From the NCBI GenBank assembly GCA_000720845.1, contig JODU01000010.1:1-64000 (forward strand): DNA of 64,000 nt, read 5' to 3'. This stretch comes from Kitasatospora aureofaciens. Its GTDB lineage: Bacteria; Actinomycetota; Actinomycetes; Streptomycetales; Streptomycetaceae. Numbering within the stretch: position 1 is the first letter of the stretch; each line of letters begins with the position of its first letter. Shown one piece after another: positions 42,279-50,700 of the stretch. The translations under genes and the position numbers were made by a program. The notes under the pieces are model-generated. The model was not told where the DNA came from and searched no databases. It saw only the letters and a list, made by a program, of their open reading frames with translations.

Positions 42279-43235
42279 GTGGTTTCGCTCGGTTCGCGCG
42301 GGACCGGTCCGGCCGTCCGTCCGCCGCGGGGGAGCGGGCGGCTGAGCCGCGGGCGCCGGCGCGGCGCGTTCGGCGGGGCGCGCTCCCGGCGGCTGTTCGC
42401 GGGCAGCGTGATGGCGGCCTTCGGCGGGGTGTCGGCGGTGCTGCAGTTCGTGGGGCAGCTGTGGCCCGCGGCCGTTCCCGGTCCGGCGCCGGTGGCCGCC
42501 GCCTCGGTGCTGCTGTGTCTGGCCTGGGCCGTGGTGCGCAGCAGGCCCACGGTGGTCGTGCAGCAGGAGTTCGTGCGGCCGCGGATGTCCGTGACGGTCG
42601 GACCGGGTGACCTCTTCGAGGAGCCCGCCCACCTCGTCGTCGGGTTCTCGGACACCTTCGACACGGACGTCCGCGACGGCGTGGTGATCAGCGGCGCCAG
42701 CGTGCAGGGGCAGCTGCTGGAGCGCCGCTACGACGGTGACGCGCGGCGGCTGGACGACGAGCTGGACGCCGCCCTGCGCGCGGCCGTGCCGGTGGCCCGC
42801 GAGACGCGCGCGGACAAGCCGTACGGCAAGCTCGACCGCTACCCGGTCGGCACGGTGGCGGTGCTCGGCAGCCGGCCGCGGCTGGTCTTCGGGGTCGCCC
42901 ACAGCCGGCTGGGCAACGACTTCGTGGCACGCTCCAGTACCGAGGAGCTGTGGCTCAGCCTCGGCCGGGTGTGGGACGCCGTGTACCGGCACGGCCAACT
43001 GGACCGTGTCGCCGTGCCGTTGATCGGCTCGGGCCTGTCCCGGCTGCACGGTCTCGACGAGGAGAGCCTGCTGCGCCTGATCCTGCTGTCCTTCATCACC
43101 CACTCCCGGGAGCGGGTGATCTGCCGCGAACTGCGGGTCGTGCTGCGCCCCGCCGAGCTGGAGCGGGTGGACCTCACGGAGGTGGCGGCGTTCCTCGGGG
43201 TGCTGGCGGCGGCCGGCTCGGGCGGTGCCGCGTAG
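42279..43235 (+). CDS. TM-macro domain protein (Thoeris-effector-like)
   Basis: A 318-residue protein. A basic N-terminus (SRGRRRGAFGGARSRRLF) precedes two hydrophobic spans at about 45-85 (GGVSAVLQFVGQLWP; AAASVLLCLAWAVV). A macro-like domain (about 100-310) repeats its neighbour's motifs: VVGFSDTFDTDV, GASVQGQLLERRY, FGVAHSRLGNDF, VAVPLIGSGLSRL. The TM-plus-macro layout is that of type II Thoeris effectors, which sense a TIR-made ADP-ribose product. GTG 42279 is the best start, though its GGGGGAG is very close; ATG 42411 is an alternative that removes most of the first span. Confidence 0.75.
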   Translation: MVSLGSRGTGPAVRPPRGSGRLSRGRRRGAFGGARSRRLFAGSVMAAFGGVSAVLQFVGQLWPAAVPGPAPVAAASVLLCLAWAVVRSRPTVVVQQEFVRPRMSVTVGPGDLFEEPAHLVVGFSDTFDTDVRDGVVISGASVQGQLLERRYDGDARRLDDELDAALRAAVPVARETRADKPYGKLDRYPVGTVAVLGSRPRLVFGVAHSRLGNDFVARSSTEELWLSLGRVWDAVYRHGQLDRVAVPLIGSGLSRLHGLDEESLLRLILLSFITHSRERVICRELRVVLRPAELERVDLTEVAAFLGVLAAAGSGGAA

Positions 43236-43297
43236 GGCACCCTGCCTCGCTTGTCCCTGGCCCGCTTTGTCCCCGGCCCCGCCCGGCCCCCCGGGAC

Positions 43298-43358
43298 GGC
43301 GCCGGCCCCCGGGGCGCGTACCGCGGTGACGGGACGTGCCCCGGGGGCCGGTTGCGCC
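43298..43358. terminator. bidirectional terminator between TM-macro and TIR genes
   Basis: GGCGCCGGCCCCCGGGGC (43298-43315) pairs with GCCCCGGGGGCCGG..GCGCC (43338-43358) between convergent genes; one small bulge. Confidence 0.7.
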
Positions 43359-43414
43359 GGTCCCCCGAGCGGCGCCGGATCCGCCGGACGCGTACGGCCG
43401 GCGGTGGCGTGCGC

Positions 43415-44164
43415 CTACGGCCTGCGGTGGTAGGCGGACAGATGGCGGAAGGGGTAGGTCTGGCGCCAGTCGGAGCCGGTGTCGTTGACCGTGCAGCCCG
43501 CCAGCTTCAGCCGCTCCACGACCTTGCCGAGCGCCGTCTCGGAGCCGTCGAAGCGGATGACGTTGCGGCCCGCGATGTCGGCGATCGGCCGCACCCCGCC
43601 GACCTCGACGATCAGCGTGCGCTCCGGGTAGGCCATCAGCACCATGCCCAGCTCGATCAGGACGTTCGGGCGCGGCTGGCACACCGGCCGGGTCTCGTGG
43701 TCGGGCTCGTTGTGCCCGCGCAGCTGGGGGTGGAGGGTGACGACGTCGTCCGGGGTGAGCAGGACCAGGGCCGCCTGGGCCTGTGCGGGGGCGGCGGCGA
43801 CCACGTCCCCCAGGAAGGGGGAGGCCTGGCCGGTCGCCCGGACCAGGTCCTCCCACTCCTTGGGCCGCAGATCGAGCCGGCGCAGCAGCTCGTACACCTC
43901 GCGCCGCACCTGGTCGTCGCGGCCGTGCACGACGAAGACGCTCCGGGCCCGCTCGGCGTCCCCGGGTGCCGCGGCGGCCTGGCGCCGCCATCCGCCGGCG
44001 TACGGCTGTGCGGGCGGGGTGGACGGCGAGGGCGGCGCGGCGTGCACGGGGGAGTCGTCGCCGAAGGTCTGGGTGGTGTCGGTGTTGCCGGCGCTCTGGT
44101 TGCCCCCGAAGTTGTTCGTGCTGCCCTGGCCGAAGCTGTTGCCGTGGAACTGCTGGCCGCTCAT
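43415..44164 (-). CDS. TIR (CAP12/Pycsar-type) protein with Asn-rich N-terminal motif
   Basis: A 249-residue protein. Residues 75-225 are a CAP12-like TIR domain: SVFVVHGRDDQVRREV, LVLLTPDDVVTL, RPNVLIELGMVLM with the likely catalytic Glu171, and TLIVEVGG. Such TIRs cleave NAD+ in bacterial defence. Residues 9-38 form an Asn/Gly/Thr-rich motif (STNNFGGNQSAGNTDTTQ) nearly identical to the tail of the upstream gene's product. Start ATG overlaps that gene's stop by four bases. It is the last gene of a three-gene operon. Confidence 0.85.
   Translation of the reverse strand: MSGQQFHGNSFGQGSTNNFGGNQSAGNTDTTQTFGDDSPVHAAPPSPSTPPAQPYAGGWRRQAAAAPGDAERARSVFVVHGRDDQVRREVYELLRRLDLRPKEWEDLVRATGQASPFLGDVVAAAPAQAQAALVLLTPDDVVTLHPQLRGHNEPDHETRPVCQPRPNVLIELGMVLMAYPERTLIVEVGGVRPIADIAGRNVIRFDGSETALGKVVERLKLAGCTVNDTGSDWRQTYPFRHLSAYHRRP
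44061..44140 (-). repeat. 80-bp repeat, copy in the TIR gene
   Basis: Encodes the Asn-rich motif at the TIR N-terminus. About 85% identical to 44201-44280 (12 differences in 80 by my count), 140 bases apart. Confidence 0.85.
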
Positions 44165-45753
44165 GCCTGCCGTGCCTCCCTGGTGACGCCGGAGTTGCTG
44201 CCGAAGGTCTGGGTGGTGTTGGTGTTGCCGACGCTCTGGTTGCCGCCGAAGTTGTTGGTGCTGTTGGCGCCGAAGTTCTGCTGGAGGATGTTGGTCTGGT
44301 TCGCGTCGTGCTCACGGGTGTCGACGTCGTGGTCGCGCAGGAAGTCGCCGACGATCTGCAGCAGGTGGCGCTCGATGATCTGGACGTACTTGATCGCGTC
44401 CGACTCCTGGAAGAAGTGGTGGAAGTCGTGGTTGGGCGCCAGCTCGCGGACGCTGGTGAGGGCGCCGCAGTCCACCGCGGTCAGGGCGTAGCGGCCGAGC
44501 CGGAACTCGCTGGTGTCGGCCGGCTGGCCCACCAGCTTGCGGACGGTGTCGGTGCCGAAGCGGCTGGGCAGCCGCTCGCGCAGCGGGTTGGCGATCAGCC
44601 GCAGGAGTTCGCCGGGCGCGCTGCGGGTGACGTCCCAGGCGATGCGCAGCATGAGCTTGCCGCCGATCGTGGCCGGCAGCCGGTCGGCGAGGTGGAAGCT
44701 CTCCGGCAGGGGACCGAGCACGTAGGTGTAGAACTCGGTGTGCAGGGTGCTGCCCTTGATGTCGAATCCGATGAACACCGAGGTGACCAGCTCCTGTTGC
44801 CAGGCGCCGATGCGGACGCACAGGTACTCGCGGCGGGCGTCGTAGTCCTCCCGCCAGTGTCCTGCGTCGTGGTCGGGACGGTCGGGGTCGGGCGTGTCCA
44901 GGAGCACGGCGACGGGGTCGCTGCCCTCGGCGGTCCGCACCGCCTTGGTGAACCGGCGCCGGTCGACGGAGAGCAGCTCGACGCGGTCGCTCGGCACGGG
45001 CTTGTCGCGCAGCTCCGCGAGCATCTCCGTGCAGACCCGGGTGGTGATGTCGTCGACCGTGAAGGGGATGATCGGCTTGCGTTCCGTCCGCCCGGCCTCG
45101 CCCGTGCCGTCCGCGTCGTCCGCCGGCCCGTGCTGCGCGGGGACGTGGCCGTTGAGCAGCCCCTGGCCGAACGCGCCGGCCCGGGACTTCGGGACGCCGA
45201 GCAGCAGTTCCGCGTTGGCCCACCGCTTGATCGAGTGGCCGGCGCCGACGAACGGCTTGTAGCCGCCGTAGTACACGGTGTCCGAGGCCTGCTCCCGGTT
45301 GATCTTGCCGACCAGTTCCGGGGTGAGGCGCGAGGTGATCGGGTGGGAGCCGTCGAATCCGGTGCGGCCGCCCGCGGGGGGCGCCAGGTGCTCGGCGAGG
45401 GTCTGGAGGATGGCGAGCCGGCGCAGGAACATCGTGGCCCAGGCGAGCCAGAAGACGAACAGGGCGGCCGTCCAGCCGCCCAGTACGTCCGCGGCCATGA
45501 GCAGGGCGACGACGACCGCGCCCGTCCCGAGGGCGATCAGCTGGTTGCGGCGCAGGTTGTGGGCGGCCAGGGCGTGCGCCAGGACGGGGGCGGCGTCGTA
45601 GCCGTAGGAGGGGGCGACCACCCGGTAGCGGTGGGTCAGCAGCTCCCGGATGACGCCCTTGCGGTAGACGGGGTCGAGATAGGTGCCCGCGCACATCAGC
45701 CGGGTGGCGTTGCTCGTCGCGTCCGGGGGCGGCGGGGCGGCATGGGTGGTCAT
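44161..45753 (-). CDS. membrane protein with C-terminal Asn-rich motif
   Basis: A 530-residue protein I do not recognise. Two adjacent membrane spans lie near residues 70-110 (LIALGTGAVVVALLMAADV; AALFVFWLAWATMFL). A large soluble region follows (FIGFDIKGSTLHTEFYTYV; LPATIGGKLMLRIAWDV). The last 45 residues hold an Asn-rich motif (STNNFGGNQSVGNTNTTQ) that matches the TIR protein encoded next. By analogy with amyloid-signalling pairs it could act as the receptor or scaffold; this is inference. It lies six bases after the NTF2-like gene and overlaps the TIR gene. Confidence 0.75.
   Translation of the reverse strand: MTTHAAPPPPDATSNATRLMCAGTYLDPVYRKGVIRELLTHRYRVVAPSYGYDAAPVLAHALAAHNLRRNQLIALGTGAVVVALLMAADVLGGWTAALFVFWLAWATMFLRRLAILQTLAEHLAPPAGGRTGFDGSHPITSRLTPELVGKINREQASDTVYYGGYKPFVGAGHSIKRWANAELLLGVPKSRAGAFGQGLLNGHVPAQHGPADDADGTGEAGRTERKPIIPFTVDDITTRVCTEMLAELRDKPVPSDRVELLSVDRRRFTKAVRTAEGSDPVAVLLDTPDPDRPDHDAGHWREDYDARREYLCVRIGAWQQELVTSVFIGFDIKGSTLHTEFYTYVLGPLPESFHLADRLPATIGGKLMLRIAWDVTRSAPGELLRLIANPLRERLPSRFGTDTVRKLVGQPADTSEFRLGRYALTAVDCGALTSVRELAPNHDFHHFFQESDAIKYVQIIERHLLQIVGDFLRDHDVDTREHDANQTNILQQNFGANSTNNFGGNQSVGNTNTTQTFGSNSGVTREARQA
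44201..44280 (-). repeat. 80-bp repeat, copy in the membrane-protein gene
   Basis: Encodes the C-terminal Asn-rich motif. Partner of 44061-44140; same strand, same reading frame register. Confidence 0.85.
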
Positions 45754-45759
45754 GGCTGT

Positions 45760-46464
45760 TCAGTTCCCTTCCCGCATGTCGGCCGCGGTGATGACGCCGC
45801 CGCCGACCGTGTAGGTGCCCACGTACGTCGTCTGCGTGCCGTCGGTCTCCCAGGCCACGACCGTGACCGAGACGTAGTCGCCGGACGTGCCGGTCACGGT
45901 GAGGTCGTCCCGCTGGGTCGTGGCGAAGCCGGCGACGAAGGTGTCGTAGTCCTGGTTGAGGTTCTTGCCGCCCAGCTCCCACGCGGCCGCGAAGTCGCGG
46001 TTGTTGATGGCGTCGAAGTACGCCGTCACGGTCGCCTCCGGCCCGGTCTCGTCACTGGTGGCACCGTCGGTGGCCGTGTCGTCCGTGGCCGTGTCGTCCG
46101 TGGTGCCGTCGTCGTACGTGTCGTCGCCGTACGTGTCGTCGTCCCAGGGGTAGGTGTCTCCGCCCGTCAGGCCGCTGGTGCCGTCGGGGTCGGTGCCGTC
46201 GCCCGAGGTGCCGTCGTCGGTCGTGCCGTCGTCGGTCGGGTCGGACCCCCAGCCCGGGAGCGCTCCGCTGCCGTAGAGCCCGTCGGTGGCGGGTGCCCCG
46301 TCGTCCGGGCCGGTCGTGGCGAGCACGACGGCCAGCACGACTATGAGGACGAACGGGATCGCGATCACGGCCAGGGCCTGGTTGCGTACGGGGCCGGGCG
46401 TGAGTGCGAGCCCCGGTGCGGGGTAGGAACCCCGGGCGCCGGACGGGACGCGGGTACTGCTCAT
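45760..46464 (-). CDS. membrane-anchored NTF2-like protein
   Basis: A 234-residue protein. A Pro/Gly-rich cytoplasmic start, one membrane span near residues 30-50 (ALAVIAIPFVLIVVLAVVL), a long Asp/Thr/Gly low-complexity linker with DDTATDDTATDGAT repeats, and a compact C-terminal NTF2/DUF4878-like domain (EATVTAYFDAINNRDFAAAW). The start follows GAGGTGACAG. First gene of the operon with the Asn-motif protein and TIR protein; it may sense something outside the membrane. Confidence 0.75.
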   Translation of the reverse strand: MSSTRVPSGARGSYPAPGLALTPGPVRNQALAVIAIPFVLIVVLAVVLATTGPDDGAPATDGLYGSGALPGWGSDPTDDGTTDDGTSGDGTDPDGTSGLTGGDTYPWDDDTYGDDTYDDGTTDDTATDDTATDGATSDETGPEATVTAYFDAINNRDFAAAWELGGKNLNQDYDTFVAGFATTQRDDLTVTGTSGDYVSVTVVAWETDGTQTTYVGTYTVGGGVITAADMREGN

Positions 46465-46711
46465 CTGTCACCTCATTGCCGCCGGTATCCGGCCGGGCGG
46501 ATACGGCACGCGCCCCCGAGTGGGCCGATGTGCCATGTGCATCGACCGATCCGACCAGTGACGGCGCTTCCGGAACCAGATTTCCGGAGTTCCGATGCGC
46601 TTCCGATCGTCTTCCGGTATGGCCCGGACACGCGGGGAGCACCGTGGAGCGGAGGGTGTGCTTGGGTCGACGCGACCGCCCGCGAGAACCCCAGGAAGGG
46701 AAGGCTCTGCC

Positions 46712-47491
46712 GTGCACGTGCTGATCCTCGGCGGCACCACGGAGGCCCGCCGCCTCGCCGAACTGCTGGCAGCCGGTCCGGCGGGACCGGCCGGACCGCT
46801 CCCGGGGCTCCGCGTGACGACCTCGCTGGCCGGCCGGGTCGCCGCGCCCAGGACACCGCCGGGCGAGCTGCGCGTCGGCGGTTTCGGCGGCGCCGGAGGA
46901 CTCGCCGCCTGGCTCAGCGAACACGCGGTGGACGTCCTCGTCGACGCCACGCACCCCTTCGCCGACACCGTCAGCCGCAACGCGGCACACGCCGCCGCGA
47001 CCGCCCGGGTCCCTCTCCTCGCGCTGCGCCGACCCGGCTGGCGGCGGGGCGAAGGGGACGTCTGGCACGAGGCCGGTTCCCTGACGGAGGCCGCCGCACT
47101 GCTGCCCGCGCTCGGCCGGCGCGTCTTCCTCACCACCGGCCGCACGGGCCTGGCCGCCTTCGCCGGCCTGACCGGCACCTGGTTCCTCGTACGGTCCGTC
47201 GACGCGCCCGAGGCGCCCTGTCCGCCCCGCATGGAGGTGCTGCTGGACCGCGGCCCCTTCACCCTCGACGGGGAGCGCGAGCTGCTGCGCCGGCACCGGA
47301 TCGACGTCCTGGTCACCAAGGACAGCGGGGGAGCGGCCACCGCACCGAAGCTGACGGCCGCCCGTGAGGCCGGGCTGCCCGTGCTCGTGGTGCGCAGGCC
47401 CCCGGTGCCCGAGGGAGTGCGGGTCGTGCCGGAACCCGAACAGGCGGCCCGGTGGGTCGCGGAGGCGCACGCGAGGCGCTCACCGCGCTAG
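46712..47491 (+). CDS. cobK: precorrin-6A reductase (cobK/cbiJ)
   Basis: A 259-residue enzyme of corrin-ring synthesis: VLILGGTTEARRLAELL, the NADPH site and THPFADTVSRNA with LTTGRTGLAAF and VLVTKDSGGAAT. It reduces precorrin-6A to -6B. GTG 46712 has GGAAGGGAAGG upstream. It is convergent with cobH, so these are end pieces of a scattered cobalamin set rather than an operon. Confidence 0.92.
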   Translation: MHVLILGGTTEARRLAELLAAGPAGPAGPLPGLRVTTSLAGRVAAPRTPPGELRVGGFGGAGGLAAWLSEHAVDVLVDATHPFADTVSRNAAHAAATARVPLLALRRPGWRRGEGDVWHEAGSLTEAAALLPALGRRVFLTTGRTGLAAFAGLTGTWFLVRSVDAPEAPCPPRMEVLLDRGPFTLDGERELLRRHRIDVLVTKDSGGAATAPKLTAAREAGLPVLVVRRPPVPEGVRVVPEPEQAARWVAEAHARRSPR

Positions 47492-47545
47492 AAACCGTGC
47501 GCGACGCCGCTCCGTCGGGTCACGTACGACCCGCCGTCCCGCGGC

Positions 47546-48190
47546 TCACTCCTCCTCGCGGGCGATCGCGTTGACCGCGGCGGCGGCCATGGCGCTGCCC
47601 CCGCGACGCCCCCGTACGACGAGGTGCTCCACACCCGAGGGGTGGGCCGCCAGCGCGTCCTTGGACTCGGCGGCACCGACGAAGCCGACCGGTACGCCGA
47701 TGACGGCGGCCGGGCGGGGCGCCCCCGCGTCGATCATCTCCAGCAGCCGGAAGAGCGCGGTGGGCGCGTTGCCGACGGCGACCACGGCCCCCTCCAGCCG
47801 GTCGCGCCACAGTTCGAGCGCGGCGGCGCTGCGCGTGGTGCCGAGCCGGGCCGCCAGCTCGGGGACGGCGGGGTCGGACAGGGTGCACACGACGTCGTTG
47901 TCCGCGGGCAGCCGCGCGCGCGTCACACCGCTGGCCACCATCCGTACGTCGCACAGCACCGGCGCACCGGCCTTCAGGGCCTCGCGGGCGCGGGAGACGA
48001 CGCCGGGGGTCCAGGACAGGTCGCGGACCAGGTCGACCATGCCGCAGGCGTGGATCATCCGGACCGCGACCCGGCCGACGTCCGCCGGCAGGCCGGAGAG
48101 GTCGGCCTCCGCGCGGATGGTGGCGAACGACTGGCGGTAGATGGCCGCGCCGTCCTTCTCGTACTCGTACTCGCAGTCGTACGGGCTCAC
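47546..48190 (-). CDS. cobH: precorrin-8X methylmutase (cobH/cbiC)
   Basis: A 214-residue enzyme. RMIHACGMVDLVRDL carries the catalytic His. VLCDVRMVASGV, AVGNAPTALFRLLEMI and the terminal RGRRGGSAMAAAAVNAI are family marks. It moves a methyl group to give hydrogenobyrinic acid. GTG 48190. It converges on cobK with a 54-base gap. Confidence 0.94.
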   Translation of the reverse strand: MSPYDCEYEYEKDGAAIYRQSFATIRAEADLSGLPADVGRVAVRMIHACGMVDLVRDLSWTPGVVSRAREALKAGAPVLCDVRMVASGVTRARLPADNDVVCTLSDPAVPELAARLGTTRSAAALELWRDRLEGAVVAVGNAPTALFRLLEMIDAGAPRPAAVIGVPVGFVGAAESKDALAAHPSGVEHLVVRGRRGGSAMAAAAVNAIAREEE

Positions 48191-48337
48191 GGTGCTCTTC
48201 TCGCTGCTCTCGGTCGGCGGACGGCGGCCACGGCGGCGAGCTTACCCACGGAGGTCCGGCGGCGGTTTGTGGTGCCTCGCACGGTGAAACCCGGCAGGCA
48301 CCGAGACGTACACGCGAGCGGAAGGGGAGCGGCCACC

Positions 48338-48748
48338 ATGACCACCACCGTCAACGACCTGCTCCGTACCTACCCGGCCGGCCTGGGCGGCGTGGACCGG
48401 GACGCCATGGCCAGGTGCATCGAGGAGTGCCTCAGGTGCGCCCAGGCATGTACGGCCTGCGCCGACGCCTGTCTGTCGGAGAGCACGGTCGCCGATCTGA
48501 CCAAGTGCATCCGCACCGACATGGACTGCGCCGACGTCTGCGGCGCCACGGCCGCAATCCTGTCCCGGCACACGGGCTACGACGCCAACGTGACCCGGGC
48601 CGTGCTCGAGGCCTGCGTGACCGTCTGCGGGGCGTGCGGCGACGAGTGCGCCCGGCACGCCGGTATGCACGAGCACTGCCGGGTCTGCGCCGAGGCGTGC
48701 CGCGGCTGCGAGCAGGCGTGCGAGGAACTGCTCGCCGGCCTGGGCTGA
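48338..48748 (+). CDS. four-helix-bundle copper-binding protein (Csp/DUF326)
   Basis: A 136-residue Cys-rich protein with repeating CxxC-type spacing along helices: CIEECLRCAQACTACADAC, TDMDCADVCGA, CVTVCGACGDECARHAG, HCRVCAEACRGCEQACEE. This is the Csp cytosolic copper-storage pattern, where thiols line a helical tube. It has no signal peptide. RBS GAAGGGGAG. It converges on the DUF4396 gene that has a copper-type operator, which supports a copper role. Confidence 0.9.
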   Translation: MTTTVNDLLRTYPAGLGGVDRDAMARCIEECLRCAQACTACADACLSESTVADLTKCIRTDMDCADVCGATAAILSRHTGYDANVTRAVLEACVTVCGACGDECARHAGMHEHCRVCAEACRGCEQACEELLAGLG

Positions 48749-48775
48749 GACCGGCGCGCAGCGTGCCGGGGGCGG

Positions 48776-49234
48776 TCAGTGGTAGGCGTGGACGACGGCG
48801 TGGCCCTTGCCGCGGCCGATCATCCACCTGTTGACCGGCGTGGTGATCACGAACGCCACGGCGAAGCCGCCGAGCAGGGAATACCAGAACAGCCCGTCCG
48901 ACAGGTGCGCGTCCATCGCGCCCGGAACGAGGGCGACGATCCCGTTGTCGACCAGCTCCATCACGGCGATGGAGACGGTGTCGGCGGCCAGTGCCACCTT
49001 GACCGCGGCCTTCATGGACACCCCGGCGCGCACGACGGCGAACAGGGTGAAGGAGTAGCCGAAGACGAAGGCCAGGGCGATGGCCAGCACCATGGTCGGC
49101 ACGTTGCCCCACATCAGGGCGGTGCCGATGACCATGCCGAGGATCTCGCCGACGGCGCACCCGGTGAGGCAGTGCAGCGTCGCCCGCATCGCGGTCGCCC
49201 ACGTGGTCCCGTGTTGGTGCGTGCTGTGGTCCAT
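48776..49234 (-). CDS. DUF4396 membrane protein, likely copper-regulated
   Basis: A 152-residue protein with about four spans. It has His-rich DHSTHQHG at the N-terminus, LHCLTGCAVGEILGMVIGTAL with a Cys pair, MELVDNGIVALVPGAMDAHL, and VNRWMIGRGKGHAVVHAYH. These match DUF4396. A CsoR-type operator and TATAGT element lie just upstream, giving a leaderless transcript. Probably a metal export or handling protein. Confidence 0.85.
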   Translation of the reverse strand: MDHSTHQHGTTWATAMRATLHCLTGCAVGEILGMVIGTALMWGNVPTMVLAIALAFVFGYSFTLFAVVRAGVSMKAAVKVALAADTVSIAVMELVDNGIVALVPGAMDAHLSDGLFWYSLLGGFAVAFVITTPVNRWMIGRGKGHAVVHAYH

Positions 49235-49241
49235 GACCCGG

Positions 49242-49263
49242 ACTATATACCCCCCTGGGGTAT
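49242..49263 (-). promoter_or_regulatory. CsoR-type copper operator and -10 of the DUF4396 gene
   Basis: ATACCCCCCTGGGGTAT (49247-49263) is a 7-bp-arm palindrome matching the copper-sensing CsoR operator form ATACCCC..GGGGTAT. TATAGT (49247-49242, minus strand) abuts it and is seven bases from the ATG at 49234. Confidence 0.8.
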
Positions 49264-49275
49264 CAGGTCCAGAGG

Positions 49276-50496
49276 TCACCAGGCTTCCGAGTCCCTCGCC
49301 CCGCCCGCCAGCGGGGCCGCCCCGGCCGTCCGGTCCGTGGCCCGCACCCGCGCGGCGATCAGCGGGAACACGAGTACGGAGACCATCGCGGCACCGACCA
49401 GCGAGGCCGCCAGGTCCGTGTCGATCAGCTTCTGGTCGACACCGATGGCCGTGATGGCGACGACCAGCGGCAGGCACGTGGAGGTGAACAGCGCCAATGC
49501 CCCCCGGTCCCTGCGGCTCAGGTCCCTGGGTGCGAGGACGTACACCGGGATGCCGTGCACCAGCAGGAAGAGCAGGAGGAAGCCCGGCACCAGCAGCAGG
49601 GCGCCCGGGTCGTGCAACAGCGCGTCCAGGTCGAACTCGATGCCGGTGACGACGTAGAAGAGGGGCACGAGGAAGCCGAAGCCCATGGCCTCCACCTTGC
49701 CGAGGACCTCCCCGCTGCTCGCGGGCGCGGCCCGGTGCAGTACGAGCCGGGTCAGCACGCCGGCGGCGAACGCGCCCAGCAGCACGTCGAGGCCGAAGAC
49801 CTCGGCGAGGCCCAGCATGCAGGCGAGCAGCAGCATCACGAACCGGACCGCGAACTGGCCGCTGCTGTGCAGGGTCAGCTCGGTCAGCCGGGCGAACCAG
49901 GGCGGCCTCGGGCGCAGCGCCCAGAACACGGCGGCGGCCGTGATCGCCCCGAACGCGGCCAGCAGCGCCGCCGACTCGGCCGGCCGGCGTCCGCTGAGCA
50001 GCAGCGCCACGGCGATCACCGGCCCGAACTCGCCGACGGCGCCGAACGCCGAGATCACCGTCCCGAATCGCCCGCGCAGCTCGCCGCGGTCCCGCAGCAT
50101 CGGCAGTACGGTGCCGAGCGTGGTGCTGGTGAGGGCGGTGCCGACGACGAAAGCCTCGAAGACGTCCCCGCCGCTGACGAGCAGCGCCAGCGCGATCCCG
50201 GCGGCCAGGGCGACCGGCCAGGACCACAGGGCGCGGCGCAGGGTGTCGCCGCGGGCGGCGGCGAAATCGATCTCGTAGCCGGCCAGGAAGATCAGCATGG
50301 ACAGACCGAGGTCGGCCAGCGTGTCGACGACCTCGCCGGGACGGGCCCAGCCGAGCACGTCGGGCCCCATCAGGATGCCCAGGACGATCTCGAAGATGAC
50401 CAGCGGGACACGGACCCGCCGCCCTGTGGCGTGGACGAGGAGCGGCGCCAGGACCGCGGCGGCCGTGATCAGGACGAGGGTGCCCGGGTGGCTCAC
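49276..50496 (-). CDS. cation:proton antiporter (CPA2, Kef/NapA-like)
   Basis: A 406-residue protein with about twelve spans. VPLVIFEIVLGILMGPDVLGW, LGLSMLIFLAGYEIDF, and AFAAGVLTRLVLH fit the sodium/hydrogen exchanger (PF00999) fold, in CPA2. Ion specificity is unknown; no RCK domain is fused. Start is GTG 50496 with no clear ribosome binding site. Confidence 0.88.
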   Translation of the reverse strand: MSHPGTLVLITAAAVLAPLLVHATGRRVRVPLVIFEIVLGILMGPDVLGWARPGEVVDTLADLGLSMLIFLAGYEIDFAAARGDTLRRALWSWPVALAAGIALALLVSGGDVFEAFVVGTALTSTTLGTVLPMLRDRGELRGRFGTVISAFGAVGEFGPVIAVALLLSGRRPAESAALLAAFGAITAAAVFWALRPRPPWFARLTELTLHSSGQFAVRFVMLLLACMLGLAEVFGLDVLLGAFAAGVLTRLVLHRAAPASSGEVLGKVEAMGFGFLVPLFYVVTGIEFDLDALLHDPGALLLVPGFLLLFLLVHGIPVYVLAPRDLSRRDRGALALFTSTCLPLVVAITAIGVDQKLIDTDLAASLVGAAMVSVLVFPLIAARVRATDRTAGAAPLAGGARDSEAW

Positions 50497-50700
50497 GAGA
50501 CACCGCCGTGCGGCGGCCGGACCACTGAGCGCCGCCCACGCCGAGGACCCGCGTTCCGTGCCATCGACGCTCCCTCGCGAACGGCGTGCCGGGACGGGCC
50601 GCCGCGGCACCCGTCCCCCGCCACTGTCACCCGCGGGTCGGGCCGGGACTACCGGGCGTACGCCGGAAGGAGGAGCGGAACACCGCTCCGTCGGCGCGGG

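Noticed and set aside
46070..46240. Short tandem repeats suggestive of a CRISPR
   Set aside because: They encode an Asp/Thr/Gly linker in phase with the gene; no spacers of constant length.
43783..47367. 1194-codon plus-strand open frame
   Set aside because: Antisense to the TIR operon, Gly/Arg/Val-rich without structure; the minus-strand genes have matching domains and proper GC3.
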